A stretch of DNA of 64,000 nucleotides from Flavobacterium psychrotolerans (GCF_003097635.1 NZ_QCZI01000006.1:1-64000), one strand, 5' to 3'; numbered from the stretch's first letter, positions 45,271 to 54,930 are shown. Translations and numbers: made by a program. The notes: generated from the letters alone by a model not told the origin.

Positions 45271-45361
45271 AATGACTTTTAAAGGCTATGGGAATACGGT
45301 TCCTTTGCATAAAGGTTCTAAATACGACCGAAGGGTGGAGTTGGTGATTACGAAAATATAG
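45271..45361 (+). pseudogene. second copy of the 3' end of the OmpA-family gene
   Basis: These 91 bp match 43303-43393 with six differences. In the ompA reading frame they encode MTFKGYGNTVPLHKGSKYDR followed by RVELVITKI and the stop. Five of the six differences are synonymous and one changes Glu to Lys. No start or upstream domain is present. Its stop (45359-45361) touches the convergent elaA-like stop at 45362, so this junction may be the ancestral one. Confidence 0.85.
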
Positions 45362-45808
45362 TTAACCTCTTTTCATTTCGATATGTGGAATGTCATCCTC
45401 TAAATACATATCACTTGTTTTTGTAAAACCGTGACTTTCATAGAATTTCCGCAAATACAGTTGTGCTGAAATCGTGATTTTAGTTTCTCCAAAATGGCTC
45501 TCAATACCAGAAATGGCTTGTTGCATCAAATCGTGTCCCCATTTTTTGTCCCGGTAATTGACATCGATAACGACTCTCCCGATAGAAGCCCTTTCAAAAT
45601 AATCTCCTGGTTTAAAAAGACGAGAATAGGCGATAATTTTGCCTTGATATTCTCCCACGAGATGCAATGCTTTGTAGTCCTTGTTGTCAATGTCTTGATA
45701 GATACAGTTTTGCTCCACGACAAAGACTTCGCTCCTCAATTTTAATATTGAATAGAGTTCGCTAACGGAAAGCGCTTCAAAAGACTTTATTTTCCAATAA
45801 ATTGACAT
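45362..45808 (-). CDS. elaA: ElaA-type GNAT acetyltransferase
   Basis: This 148-residue GNAT protein of the ElaA group has LYSILKLRSEVFVVEQNCIY (residues 19-38) and DIDNKDYKALHL. The acetyl-CoA loop is at RVVIDVNYRDKKWGHDLMQ (about 78-96), and FYESHGF lies near the end. The substrate is unknown. An AT-rich upstream region resembles that of the ankyrin gene (see 45821-45976). Confidence 0.85.
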   Translation of the reverse strand: MSIYWKIKSFEALSVSELYSILKLRSEVFVVEQNCIYQDIDNKDYKALHLVGEYQGKIIAYSRLFKPGDYFERASIGRVVIDVNYRDKKWGHDLMQQAISGIESHFGETKITISAQLYLRKFYESHGFTKTSDMYLEDDIPHIEMKRG

Positions 45809-45820
45809 AGAAACTTGAAC

Positions 45821-45976
45821 TCGATTAATAATTTGTTATAAAAAATAAAAAAGATAAAAATTGGTTTATTTAAAGTGTTGAATTTTAAATGTTTAAATAA
45901 AATAGTGTCTTGTAATTCGATAAAAATACTTATTTTTTTGTATTGTAGATTGGTTTTGTTTAAATTTTGATGTGAC
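45821..45976 (-). promoter_or_regulatory. upstream region shared with the ankyrin gene, copy 1
   Basis: About 155 bp upstream of the elaA start align with 47509-47662. Conserved blocks are TCGATTAATAAT, a GTCTTGTA-TTC block, ATAAAAATACT-ATTTTTTT and AAATTTTGA near the end. Both copies lie directly upstream of minus-strand genes. Confidence 0.55.
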
Positions 45977-46041
45977 GCCCAGTTTTTTAGATTCATATCT
46001 AAACGCCCACCAATTTGTCAAGTTGTAAATTACATCAATAA

Positions 46042-46077
46042 AAAAGCCTCAAGTTTATATTCAAACTTGAGGCTTTT
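46042..46077 (-). terminator. terminator after the ankyrin gene
   Basis: AAAAGCCTCAAGTTT (46042-46056) pairs perfectly with 46063-46077, 17 bp after the stop, with T-run flanks. Confidence 0.85.
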
Positions 46078-46093
46078 GGTTTTTAAAGAATGC

Positions 46094-47449
46094 TTACTTC
46101 ATGTTGTTTACCCCACCTTTAGGTGGAAGTCCACCCGCTGCCCACATTGCTTTTCTGCCCTCTTTAATAATTTCTACAATTTCAGGATTGTTTAAGTCTT
46201 TGGCTAAACGTTTAAGTCCGAAAAACATTCCACCTCCATTACAAACATATCCTTTAGGCATGGTTCCAACAGCTATCATATACGGATCAGCCCCGCCTTG
46301 TATTAACAATTTTATCATTGGAATATTTTGATTGTCAATAGCATAATAAATAGCCGTTACTTCTTTAAATGAGTCGTAATTACAAGATCCATAAGTACCT
46401 CCCGTTATTTTAGTGTCTTCATTGGGTTTGGCTTTGTTACGTAATAATTCTAAAGCACCATCATAAAAATCATTAATTACGGCATATACTAAAGGCGTAC
46501 AGCTTTTAATATTTACAGATCCGAAAATTTTCATCATGTGAAATTGTTTAAAATCACGATTAACTTTAGCCCCTGCAGCTATGGCTTTTTCTAATTTAGC
46601 CAAGTCTTTATATTTAATTGCATCAATTAAATCTTCATCTGGATCGGCACCTTTGGTTGATGCTGAAATACTTCCACCTAATCGGGAAGCAATTCCTAAT
46701 TTTTTTGAACGTGTTGCAATTTCAAAAGGAGTTCCTAATGCTGTTTTTGTTTTTATATCCGCTCCTGCCTTTATAAAAATATCAGTAGCATCTTCTTCTG
46801 AAGTGTAATTTTTTTCAGATGGCTCTGTAATTGAGTTTGGTAAAACAAGTCCCATTTTTTCTAAGTAGGGCTTTGTGGCTAAAACACCTGCTGTTTTTTC
46901 GGCGGGTGATTTATAAGACATGCAAAAAGTAGTAAAAGGAAACATTTCCATATCCTTTGTTTTATAGGTTGGGTTGCCTTTAATTAAATATGGGGTGTTT
47001 ACGTTTGCTCCTGCATCAATTATCAATTGAATACATTCGCCTTTGCTACTCATAATGGCTGCCGATAATACATTTCCAGTTGGTGAGGTGGCTTTAGGGT
47101 CGGCTCCAGCGGTTAACAACAGTTTCATGGCATCAATGTTTCCCCATACCGCAGCATTCATTAGAGGCGTATATCCGTTGGCGGCAGCTACGAAATTGAC
47201 ATCTGATTTTGCATCAATCAAAGCTTTCACAACTTCGGCGCTTGTCCAGCACGAAGCAAAATTGAGTGGAGAACCAAAAGCCGAATCTAAATTTTTTACA
47301 TCAGCACCAGCGGCAATGGCTGTAAGTGCATCTTGGGCATTATTACCTTTTAGAGCCTTCCATAAATCTTCAGTAGGATCAGCAAAAGAGAATTGCGAAA
47401 TTAGAAGTGCCGAAAACAAAGTAAGCAGACTTGTGATTTTTTTTGTCAT
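46094..47449 (-). CDS. secreted ankyrin-repeat protein
   Basis: This 451-residue protein has a signal peptide (residues 1-23, ending SFA-D). Ankyrin repeats run from about 28 to 150 (NGYTPLMNAAVWGNIDAMKL then LLTAGADPKA) and resume at about 260-420 (TPLVYAVINDFYDGALELLR, IPMIKLLIQGGADPYM). The central part is less regular. It probably binds another envelope protein; no enzyme motif is seen. The 538 bp upstream hold no clear gene. Confidence 0.85.
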   Translation of the reverse strand: MTKKITSLLTLFSALLISQFSFADPTEDLWKALKGNNAQDALTAIAAGADVKNLDSAFGSPLNFASCWTSAEVVKALIDAKSDVNFVAAANGYTPLMNAAVWGNIDAMKLLLTAGADPKATSPTGNVLSAAIMSSKGECIQLIIDAGANVNTPYLIKGNPTYKTKDMEMFPFTTFCMSYKSPAEKTAGVLATKPYLEKMGLVLPNSITEPSEKNYTSEEDATDIFIKAGADIKTKTALGTPFEIATRSKKLGIASRLGGSISASTKGADPDEDLIDAIKYKDLAKLEKAIAAGAKVNRDFKQFHMMKIFGSVNIKSCTPLVYAVINDFYDGALELLRNKAKPNEDTKITGGTYGSCNYDSFKEVTAIYYAIDNQNIPMIKLLIQGGADPYMIAVGTMPKGYVCNGGGMFFGLKRLAKDLNNPEIVEIIKEGRKAMWAAGGLPPKGGVNNMK

Positions 47450-47508
47450 TGTTTTAAAATTTAGTTAGTGTTAAATGAGTAAATGCTAATAAACTGGGGA
47501 ACCTGGAT

Positions 47509-47662
47509 TCGATTAATAATCGTGATAAAAAATGCAAAAAAGACAAATTTTAATAAATTTCAGGCATTTAATTCCAATCAAATTAACTAAAATTACGTCT
47601 TGTATTTCAATAAAAATACTAATTTTTTTTTATTATGAATTAATTTCGATAAAATTTTGACA
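47509..47662 (-). promoter_or_regulatory. upstream region shared with elaA, copy 2
   Basis: This aligns with 45821-45976 over about 150 bp, beginning at TCGATTAATAAT and including TATTTCAATAAAAATACTAA. It starts about 60 bp upstream of the ankyrin ATG. Confidence 0.55.
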
Positions 47663-47785
47663 AAACCACTCCAATTTTTCTTGGCATACAGTCTAAACAC
47701 AGGTGAATCATGTCAAAGTCTGATGTAATTATTATCCATTATTTCATTTGTATCGTTTTAGTTGTTTCAAATACTTTTGTATTTT

Positions 47786-47905
47786 TTATTTCTCAAAACA
47801 TAGGCTGATATATTTTCTGTTATCGAAACTGCTCACGATAAACTTAAAAATAGTTGCTAATTTGAACACTTTTAGGTGTCGTTCTTTTACCGCCTTTTGA
47901 TCAAT
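47786..47905 (-). other. possible coding relic in the 47.45-47.99 kb gap
   Basis: Within this gene-free stretch one minus-strand frame stays open for 39 codons (reading DQKAVKERHLKVFKLATIFK and on to a TAA at 47786). It has no start codon and a TAG directly before it. It may be a relic or chance. Nothing else is seen in the gap apart from the shared upstream region. Confidence 0.2.
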
Positions 47906-47987
47906 CTAATTACAGGGAGTAACGGCTTGCTATTTCGTGTCCAAAAGTTGTTCCATAAATACGAAATGAACAAAACTAATCAATGCG

Positions 47988-49007
47988 TTATTTTTTATTA
48001 ATTGAGTTTTGGTTAGGATTAATTTGTTCTGTTTTTTTCCGAAACTCTATTGATTTAATTATGGCTTCAAGTTCAAACATCAAATCTCTTTTTTCTTTTG
48101 ATGGATCATAACAAAATCCTTCTAAAATTAAAATTCGTTTGTTTGCTCGATCCAAAATGGTGTAATTTATAAAAGGCCCAGACATGTAGTCATTTTTTAA
48201 TTCCCAAGTTCCTTTAGTTTCAAAGGTTTCTTTTCCATTTATTTTGATGTGAAATAAATAGGGTGCATAGGAGTCCTCGGTAATCATGTGGGTTCTTGGA
48301 ATAGTACCATGAATGTATAAATTGCCTATGGAATCCCTGATTTTAATAATACGGTTTACTACATTTGAGTTTCTGTTCAAGCTGCTTAGAGGGATTTGAT
48401 AGATTAAAATGCTGGTGTTTCCGCTGGTAATTTCTTTTTTTAACCACATGAATTTCTTTCTTTCCAAAACATAGATATAGCCTTTGGGAATATGTAAATC
48501 AATGTTGAATTTGCGTTGGATTTTCTTGGTCTTGATTCGGGAAGTATCAATAATTCTCTGATTTTCTTTAATTTCTGTTTGGCGCATTTTCTGGATGATT
48601 GCAGGCGCATTTTTCTCGATAAGGTCTATGATACTTGCAGAGGTATTTCCGGAAATATGAAATACGTTTTGTGGAGAGGCATATTCGTTTTCTATAACCT
48701 CAAAATTATTTTTGGCTTCTTTTTTTATGACAATGCTGTTTCGTGTCTTAGTCACAAAGCCTTCCAATAATTTAATCGGATATTGATTGATGGTAAAAAG
48801 CGGTTCTTCCTGCGGCAAACCAATGACAGGAGATGCGAATTTGTTTCTAATGCTGTCGCCAACTTCCCCGTTCCACAATGGGTCATCAATGATTACCGAA
48901 ATCGTGTTTATTTTTCCCGAGGTTTTTTCTGTATTTCTATCGTGTTTATTGGTGCACGACAGGGAGAGGATGGAAATAAGAAGAAATAAAAAAAGGGCTT
49001 TTTTCAT
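47988..49007 (-). CDS. DUF4837 family lipoprotein
   Basis: A 339-residue protein starting MKKALFLFLLISILSLSC, with lipobox LSLSC. IDDPLWNGEVGDSIRNKFAS (about residues 38-57), LPQEEPLFTINQYP and later GTWELKNDYMSGPFINYTI are typical of DUF4837, a Bacteroidota envelope family without known function. It lies 49 bp downstream of the MltD-like gene in the same direction, consistent with an operon. Confidence 0.8.
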   Translation of the reverse strand: MKKALFLFLLISILSLSCTNKHDRNTEKTSGKINTISVIIDDPLWNGEVGDSIRNKFASPVIGLPQEEPLFTINQYPIKLLEGFVTKTRNSIVIKKEAKNNFEVIENEYASPQNVFHISGNTSASIIDLIEKNAPAIIQKMRQTEIKENQRIIDTSRIKTKKIQRKFNIDLHIPKGYIYVLERKKFMWLKKEITSGNTSILIYQIPLSSLNRNSNVVNRIIKIRDSIGNLYIHGTIPRTHMITEDSYAPYLFHIKINGKETFETKGTWELKNDYMSGPFINYTILDRANKRILILEGFCYDPSKEKRDLMFELEAIIKSIEFRKKTEQINPNQNSINKK

Positions 49008-49056
49008 AATTAAATTTGATATGAAATAAGCCCTAAATTTATGTAGATTTTTTGTA

Positions 49057-51357
49057 TTATCCGTTTATTTTCAATTTCATTCCTGGTTTTAATTCGTTGC
49101 CACTAATTCTGTTCCATTTTTTAATGTCAGAAATCGTGATTCCCGGGTATTTTTTAGCGATACTAAATAGAGAATCGCCCTTTTGAACGTAATAATGGTC
49201 TTCTTTTTCGGTTTTAGAAACTTTGTCTTTTTTGGCATGCTTTTCAACTACAGCTTGATTTGCATCAGCAATTAGTTTTTTACCGACAATGATTTTTGTA
49301 CCAATTTGAATATTATCCCCAGATAAATCGTTCCATGTTTTTAAATCAGAAATGGCAACATCGTTTTTGCTGGCAATAGTTCTTAAATTATCTCCTTTTT
49401 GAATCACATATTCCACGTTTTTGATTTCGGTTTTAGGTGCAGTTTCGGACTGTTCATCAACGGTAATATCAGCAATTTTTAGTTTGCTTTCTAATTGAAT
49501 ATTATTGTCTTCAAGATTGTTCAATTGTTTTAAGTCATCTACAGAAACGTTATATTTTCTAGATATAGCAATTAAATTGTCACCTTGTTGTACTACATAA
49601 AAAGTAGCTTGTTTTTCGGAAGCATTCGCTTTTTGATCTTTCTTTGGCTTTTCATAAGAAGCAATACTTTCCGATTTAACTAATTTCTTAACCGTAGTAA
49701 CTATTTTTTCGTTTGTTATAATTTTCAGTTTTTTTCCTAAAGCAACGTTATTGCTTTTCAATTTATTCCATTTTTTAACTTGGACTATAGTAACTCCATA
49801 TTTATCTGAAATTTCGCCTAAATTATCTCCTTTTTTCACTTTATAAATTGTGGTGATATCCTTAAAAGTAACTACTTTTTCTTCTTTGTACACTTTCAAT
49901 TCCTTAGGCTCTTTCGTTTGAGCTTGAACCACGGTATTTGAATTTAAAGCAATTGATTCGGTGTTTTTAGTAACAGAAATAGTATCGATAGTCTTTTTCT
50001 TTTCTTTGACTGCGATTCTTTCGCTTGTGATAATTTTTAAGTTTCTGCCTAAGGGTGCTTTATTTCCTTTTAGCTTATTCCACTTTTTAATTTGTGACAT
50101 GGATACGTCGTACCGATCTGCAATTTCACTTAAATTATCTCCACGTTTTACTTTGTGAAATTTAGTTTTAGATACCACATAACTATCCCCTTTTATTGAA
50201 TCCCTTGACGCAAAGGCTCGCTGAAGACGTGTAAATGGTTTTTCTCTTTGGTCTAATTCCCGTTGGGCGTAAGCATAGATTTTCTCTTCATTTGAAGTAA
50301 AGACAGCAATTTTTTGCGAGGGTAATCTCAAGAAATGTTTTTTGTCATTATAGGCAGGAATCACATTCAGTTTGTACTGCGGATTCAATAATTGCAATTG
50401 CGCCACGGGAATATCAAGTAAATCTGAAATCTGCTTGAAACTCATCTGTTTTTTAATCATAATAGTGTCTGTTGCAAATTGCTTTACAATGGCTCTATTC
50501 GGAATGATTCCGTGTTCCTTGTGGTACTCATAGATGTACATGGTAGCCAGAAAAGCAGGAACGTATCCTTGAGTTTCTTCCGGAAGATTTTTTCTGATGT
50601 TCCAATAATTTTGCTGTCCACCGGAACGTCGGATTGCCTTGGCTACATTTCCGGGTCCAGAATTGTAGGATGCGAGAACTAAATCCCAATCCCCAAATAT
50701 CTTATACATGTTTGTCATGTATTGTGCTGCCGCTTCACTGGCTTTAAGCGGATCGCTTCTGTCATCAACGTAGGAATCAATATTTAGATTGTATTGTTTT
50801 CCTGTTTGATACATAAATTGCCAAAGTCCCGTTGCACCCACTCTTGAAACCGCCTTTGGATTTAAAGCCGATTCTACTACTGCTAAATATTTAATCTCTA
50901 GTGGAACGTTTTGTTTAGATAAAGCTTCTTCAAAAATTGGAAAATAATATTCTGATGTTGCCATTAATCTTTCGAAAGATTTTTTTCTATTCTTAAGAAA
51001 TGATTTGATAATGTTTTCAAGCCCTTGGTTGTATTCGATGTTAAAGGGAGATTTTGCATCCATCTCCTTTAATCTTGCTTTCAATAATGCTGTCGGCAAT
51101 TCATAATCTACTTTCTGATCCAGATTTATGGTTTTGATATCCGTTTCGAGATCATTGTATAAATCCAAACTGGTCAATTCTTTCAGCCAAAGGCTGTCCA
51201 CGCAAGACGCAATATTGTCATTTATGAACGTCCTTTTGATAGAATCTAAGTACGATATATTCGATTGGAGCTTTATCGAATTACTGGAAATGTCTTGGGC
51301 AAAAGCATTTCCAGCTATCAGTAAAAGGACAGATAAGGTGATTTTTTTTAAATTCAT
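49057..51357 (-). CDS. LysM-containing lytic murein transglycosylase (MltD-like)
   Basis: This 766-residue periplasmic enzyme has a signal peptide (residues 1-20). The SLT domain (about 145-275) has VESALNPKAVSRVGATGLWQ with the catalytic Glu, then SYNSGPGNVAKAIRRSGG. Five LysM repeats follow in the second half, each with a KKGDNLGEISDKYGV-type start, at about 400-445, 500-545, 590-635, 650-695 and 720-765. It cleaves peptidoglycan to form 1,6-anhydromuropeptides. Five LysM is more than the two or so of E. coli MltD. Confidence 0.92.
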   Translation of the reverse strand: MNLKKITLSVLLLIAGNAFAQDISSNSIKLQSNISYLDSIKRTFINDNIASCVDSLWLKELTSLDLYNDLETDIKTINLDQKVDYELPTALLKARLKEMDAKSPFNIEYNQGLENIIKSFLKNRKKSFERLMATSEYYFPIFEEALSKQNVPLEIKYLAVVESALNPKAVSRVGATGLWQFMYQTGKQYNLNIDSYVDDRSDPLKASEAAAQYMTNMYKIFGDWDLVLASYNSGPGNVAKAIRRSGGQQNYWNIRKNLPEETQGYVPAFLATMYIYEYHKEHGIIPNRAIVKQFATDTIMIKKQMSFKQISDLLDIPVAQLQLLNPQYKLNVIPAYNDKKHFLRLPSQKIAVFTSNEEKIYAYAQRELDQREKPFTRLQRAFASRDSIKGDSYVVSKTKFHKVKRGDNLSEIADRYDVSMSQIKKWNKLKGNKAPLGRNLKIITSERIAVKEKKKTIDTISVTKNTESIALNSNTVVQAQTKEPKELKVYKEEKVVTFKDITTIYKVKKGDNLGEISDKYGVTIVQVKKWNKLKSNNVALGKKLKIITNEKIVTTVKKLVKSESIASYEKPKKDQKANASEKQATFYVVQQGDNLIAISRKYNVSVDDLKQLNNLEDNNIQLESKLKIADITVDEQSETAPKTEIKNVEYVIQKGDNLRTIASKNDVAISDLKTWNDLSGDNIQIGTKIIVGKKLIADANQAVVEKHAKKDKVSKTEKEDHYYVQKGDSLFSIAKKYPGITISDIKKWNRISGNELKPGMKLKING

Positions 51358-51492
51358 AAATTATATTTTTATTGCTTTCAGTAGGAGGAAAGCAATGTTA
51401 TTTTGAATACATTAATTTGTTTTTTTTGTGCGAAATCAGTTTTCTAACGAAATCAATTTCACAAGTTGCTATATTTCAAACAATTATATTTG

Positions 51493-51500
51493 CAAACATA
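51493..51500 (-). promoter_or_regulatory. candidate promoter of the MltD-like gene (-7 element)
   Basis: Minus strand TATGTTTG, an exact -7 match. An identical TATGTTTG lies at 51513-51520. They are about 140-160 bp before the ATG. Confidence 0.35.
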
Positions 51501-51569
51501 GGAATCTTATAACAAACATACTTAATCTTATAACTTAAATTTATCCCAAATAGTGTTAATTGTGAATTT

Positions 51570-52757
51570 TTAATCTAAAATTGCAGCAATTCCAGGTAAA
51601 ACTCGTCCTTCTAACATTTCTAACATAGCACCTCCACCTGTGGAAACATAACTCATTTTGTCTTCCAATCCGAATTGTTTTACTGCAGAAACAGAATCTC
51701 CTCCACCAACTAACGAAAAGGCGCCTTTTTCAGTTGCTTCCGCAATATAATTTCCTAATTCGATGGTTCCATTTGCAAAAGTTGGCAATTCAAAAACACC
51801 TAACGGTCCGTTCCAAAGTATGGTTTTAGATTCTAAAATTACCTTTTTGAAATTTTCCAATGATTTCGGCCCAGCATCCAACCCTTGCCATCCGTCAGGG
51901 ATTTTGGTAACATCCACAATTTGAGTTTCCGCATCGTTTGAAAAAGCGTTTGCCGCAACTACATCAACTGGAATATGAATTTGAACTCCTTTTTCTTTCG
52001 CCAGTCTCAAAATTTCCAAGGCTAATTCTTGTTTGTCGTCTTCACAAATGGAATCTCCAATTTTTCCCCCTAGGGCTTTCACGAAGGTGTAGGTCATTCC
52101 TCCACCAATAATCATGTGGTCTACTTTATCTAAAATATTTTCGATAACCGTAATTTTAGAAGATACTTTAGAGCCTCCAAGAACTGCGGTTACTGGTTTT
52201 TCACTGTTTTTCAATACGCGGTTCAAACTTTCTATCTCTTTAGCCAATAACGTGCCAAAACATTTGTCGTTTGGAAAAAATTGTGCAATTATTGTGGTTG
52301 AGGCGTGTGCTCTGTGTGCTGTTCCAAAAGCATCATTTACATAGATGTCGCCAAGTGACGCTAATTCTTTTGCAAAAGCAACATCTCCAGCTTCTTCTTC
52401 ATTATGAAAACGTAAATTCTCCAATAATAAGACTTCTCCGGGTTTTAAATCATCAGCAGCTTTTTTTGCTACTGGCCCAATGCAATTTTCGGCAAATTTA
52501 ACTTGAACACCAAGAACTTCTGATGCCGTTTTTAAAATGTGTTTCAATGAATATTTTTCTTCAGCCCCTTTTGGTCTGCCTAAATGTGACATTAAGATTA
52601 CGCTTCCGCCATCGGCAAGAATTTTATCAATGGTTGGTTTTGCGGCTTCAATTCTAGTGGCATCTGTCACATTAAAATTTTCGTCCAAAGGCACATTAAA
52701 ATCAACACGGATTAAGGCTTTTTTATTTTTGAAATTGAAGTTGTTCAAAGTTTTCAT
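51570..52757 (-). CDS. pgk: phosphoglycerate kinase
   Basis: This 395-residue glycolytic enzyme transfers phosphate from 1,3-bisphosphoglycerate to ADP. It shows [20 protein letters not shown] (residues 12-31), [12 protein letters not shown] (about 54-65), [24 protein letters not shown] and the C-terminal [12 protein letters not shown] with [13 protein letters not shown]. All substrate and nucleotide motifs are intact. It is not part of a gap or eno cluster here. Confidence 0.96.
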   Translation of the reverse strand: MKTLNNFNFKNKKALIRVDFNVPLDENFNVTDATRIEAAKPTIDKILADGGSVILMSHLGRPKGAEEKYSLKHILKTASEVLGVQVKFAENCIGPVAKKAADDLKPGEVLLLENLRFHNEEEAGDVAFAKELASLGDIYVNDAFGTAHRAHASTTIIAQFFPNDKCFGTLLAKEIESLNRVLKNSEKPVTAVLGGSKVSSKITVIENILDKVDHMIIGGGMTYTFVKALGGKIGDSICEDDKQELALEILRLAKEKGVQIHIPVDVVAANAFSNDAETQIVDVTKIPDGWQGLDAGPKSLENFKKVILESKTILWNGPLGVFELPTFANGTIELGNYIAEATEKGAFSLVGGGDSVSAVKQFGLEDKMSYVSTGGGAMLEMLEGRVLPGIAAILD

Positions 52758-52793
52758 TATTGCTATTTTTTTAGTTAAATTTTATTGGATTCA

Positions 52794-52801
52794 CAAATAT
52801 A
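52794..52801 (-). promoter_or_regulatory. candidate pgk promoter (-7 element)
   Basis: Minus strand TATATTTG, an exact -7 match, 36 bp before the pgk ATG. Confidence 0.45.
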
Positions 52802-52948
52802 TGATTTTTAAGGAACAAAAAAATAGGAATTGTGTCAAAATAAGGGCAATAGATCTACGAAAACGTTGTAAATAATAAACAAATTTAAAATTTATTTTCT
52901 TTTTTGTTTTTTGCGGTTTTGTAAATCGATAACATTGGAACTTTTAAA

Positions 52949-52956
52949 TATATTTG
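52949..52956 (+). promoter_or_regulatory. candidate holB promoter (-7 element), near-leaderless
   Basis: TATATTTG, an exact -7 match, ends only 4 bp before the holB ATG at 52961. If used, the transcript would start at or very near the start codon. No good -33 is seen. Confidence 0.4.
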
Positions 52957-52960
52957 CTTC

Positions 52961-54109
52961 ATGCAATTTTCTAACATTTTAGGACAAGATTATATTAAAA
53001 GTCATTTGACTAAAAGTGCCACTTCAGGTAGGATTCCGCATGCACAATTGTTCGTGGGGCCAGAGGGAAGCGGGACATTAGCCATGGCAATTGCCTATGC
53101 GCAGTATATTTTATGCCACAATATTGGGAATGATAATTCGGGAGGAAATGAATCTTGCAATTTGAAATTTCAGACGGTTTCGCATCCAGATTTGCATTTT
53201 ATATTTCCTACCGTAACTACAGAGGAGGTGAAGACCAAGCCGAAAAGTCTCGATTTTATTGCCGATTGGCGTCAGTTTGTTGCTGAAAACCCATATGGAA
53301 GTTTGTTTGACTGGTACCGAATCCTTGGAGTTCAGAATAAGCAGGGCGAAATTCGTGTAGAAGACGCCCAAGAAATTTTGAAATCTTTAGCGTTGAAATC
53401 GTATGAAGGGGGCTATAAAATCATGATTGTTTGGATGGCCGATAAAATGAATATTTCCGCTTCTAATAAATTATTGAAATTGTTGGAGGAACCTACGGAT
53501 AAAACGCTGTTTCTTTTAATTACTGAAAACGAGGAAGACCTTATTCAGACTATTCGTTCGCGTTGCCAAGTTTTGCATTTTAATGCCTTGCCAGAGAAAG
53601 TGATTGTCGAAGCCCTTGTTGCCGATAAAAATATTGAACCTAGAGCAGCCACAAAACTGGCACATCAGTCACAAGGGAATTATAACAAAGCCTTGCAAAT
53701 GTTGCAGGAAAATGGGGAAGAGGTTGTTTTTGAGAAACATTTTGTAGATTGGGTTCGCGCTGCTTTTCGTGCCAAGGGGAATGCCGCAGCAATTCAGGAT
53801 TTAATTGCTTGGAGTGAACAAATTGCAGGTTTGGGAAGAGAAACTCAGAAAAAGTTCTTGCAGTATTGTATTGAAATGTTTCGGCAGGCTTTGCTGCTGA
53901 ATTATCAGACTACGAGTTTAGTGTATATGGAGCCTAAAATCGAAAAATTCAAGCTCGAAAATTTTGCGCCCTTTGTTAATGGTACAAATATAAATGATAT
54001 CTTTAAGGAACTTTCTGATGCGATGTACCATATTGAACGTAATGGTAATGCAAAAATAATATTAACGGATTTGTCAATTAAACTGACTCGATTAATCCAT
54101 AAAAAATAG
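52961..54109 (+). CDS. holB: DNA polymerase III subunit delta-prime
   Basis: This 382-residue clamp-loader subunit has RIPHAQLFVGPEGSGTLAMA near the N-terminus. Its P-loop position GPEGSGTL lacks the usual GKT, consistent with delta-prime not hydrolysing ATP. ISASNKLLKLLEEPTDKTLF (about residues 165-184) and LITENEEDLIQTIRSRCQ carry the SRC motif used by clamp-loader subunits. The zinc-Cys module is reduced. The next gene starts 5 bp later. Confidence 0.93.
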   Translation: MQFSNILGQDYIKSHLTKSATSGRIPHAQLFVGPEGSGTLAMAIAYAQYILCHNIGNDNSGGNESCNLKFQTVSHPDLHFIFPTVTTEEVKTKPKSLDFIADWRQFVAENPYGSLFDWYRILGVQNKQGEIRVEDAQEILKSLALKSYEGGYKIMIVWMADKMNISASNKLLKLLEEPTDKTLFLLITENEEDLIQTIRSRCQVLHFNALPEKVIVEALVADKNIEPRAATKLAHQSQGNYNKALQMLQENGEEVVFEKHFVDWVRAAFRAKGNAAAIQDLIAWSEQIAGLGRETQKKFLQYCIEMFRQALLLNYQTTSLVYMEPKIEKFKLENFAPFVNGTNINDIFKELSDAMYHIERNGNAKIILTDLSIKLTRLIHKK

Positions 54110-54114
54110 AACTT

Positions 54115-54498
54115 ATGTTTAACATCGCCTCCATTTTAGTTCTGGTGCTGCTTGCAGTTACATTTATCCAATCCGGTTATGAAAAAGTAATGTATTGGAG
54201 TGACAATGTTACTTGGCTCAAAGAACATTTTTCGAAAACACGACTTAAAAATCATGTTCCTTTAGCGCTATTTCATTTGTTAGTTCTAGAATTGATTTCA
54301 GGAATTCTGTGTGTTGTAGGGTGTATTCAATTGCTAGTTAACAACGGGCGAACTTTCGGACTTTATGGCGGAATTTTTTCCTGTATTACCTTAATAATGA
54401 TGCTTTTTGGACAGCGTTTGGCTAAAGATTATGATGGAGCCCGAACCATTATCATTTATTTTATTCCCGCCGTTATGGTAGTGTATTGGTTGAGTTAG
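54115..54498 (+). CDS. DoxX-like membrane protein
   Basis: This 127-residue protein has four membrane helices (about residues 5-20, 47-68, 78-98 and 108-126). The early FIQSGYEKVMYWSDNVTWLK and the mid-helix spacing match small DoxX-type proteins. Function is unknown. It follows holB by 5 bp, so it is probably co-transcribed. Confidence 0.8.
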   Translation: MFNIASILVLVLLAVTFIQSGYEKVMYWSDNVTWLKEHFSKTRLKNHVPLALFHLLVLELISGILCVVGCIQLLVNNGRTFGLYGGIFSCITLIMMLFGQRLAKDYDGARTIIIYFIPAVMVVYWLS

Positions 54499-54543
54499 TG
54501 TTGATTCTAAATACAAGTACCGCCAGATAATTAGGTGCTCAGT

Positions 54544-54930
54544 TTATTCTTCATATTTTTTGCTTTCTTTTTTCGAAATGATATCTCTTAACAATTGATT
54601 TTCTCTTCTTAATCCAGATATTATTTCTTCTTTATTATTTATGATAGCCAGCAATTGGGCTAACTGTACAACATTGAGTCCCTCGGAAGAATTCTCCTCC
54701 TTTAGTTGATCTTTTAACATGGATCCTTTGCCTGTTAGTAACCATTCGGGGTTTATTTCAGGGTATTTTTTTAAGATATTTTCTAATTTATCTACTCCAA
54801 TCGTCTTATTTTTTTTTAATTGGCTGGCAAAAGAGCCATTGGACATCCCAACTTCTTTTTCGAAAAACATAACACTAAATCCCTTATAATCAATGTATAT
54901 TTTAATTCTTTTTAACGTGCCTATTTCCAT
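54544..54930 (-). CDS. phage-repressor-like HTH protein
   Basis: A 128-residue DNA-binding protein. RIKIYIDYKGFSVMFFEKEV then GMSNGSFASQLKKNKTIGVD (about residues 9-48) form an XRE/CI-type helix-turn-helix. ILKKYPEINPEWLLTGKGSM (about 53-72) is the pattern seen in Bacteroidota prophage repressors. The C-terminal half is a short coiled coil (LRRENQLLRDIISKKES). It may be a leftover phage immunity gene or a small regulator. It is divergent from the damaged genes that follow. Confidence 0.8.
   Translation of the reverse strand: MEIGTLKRIKIYIDYKGFSVMFFEKEVGMSNGSFASQLKKNKTIGVDKLENILKKYPEINPEWLLTGKGSMLKDQLKEENSSEGLNVVQLAQLLAIINNKEEIISGLRRENQLLRDIISKKESKKYEE

Noticed and set aside
45271..45361. Duplicated ompA tail as a separate small gene
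   Set aside because: It has no start codon of its own or signal sequence; it only makes sense as the end of the larger gene.
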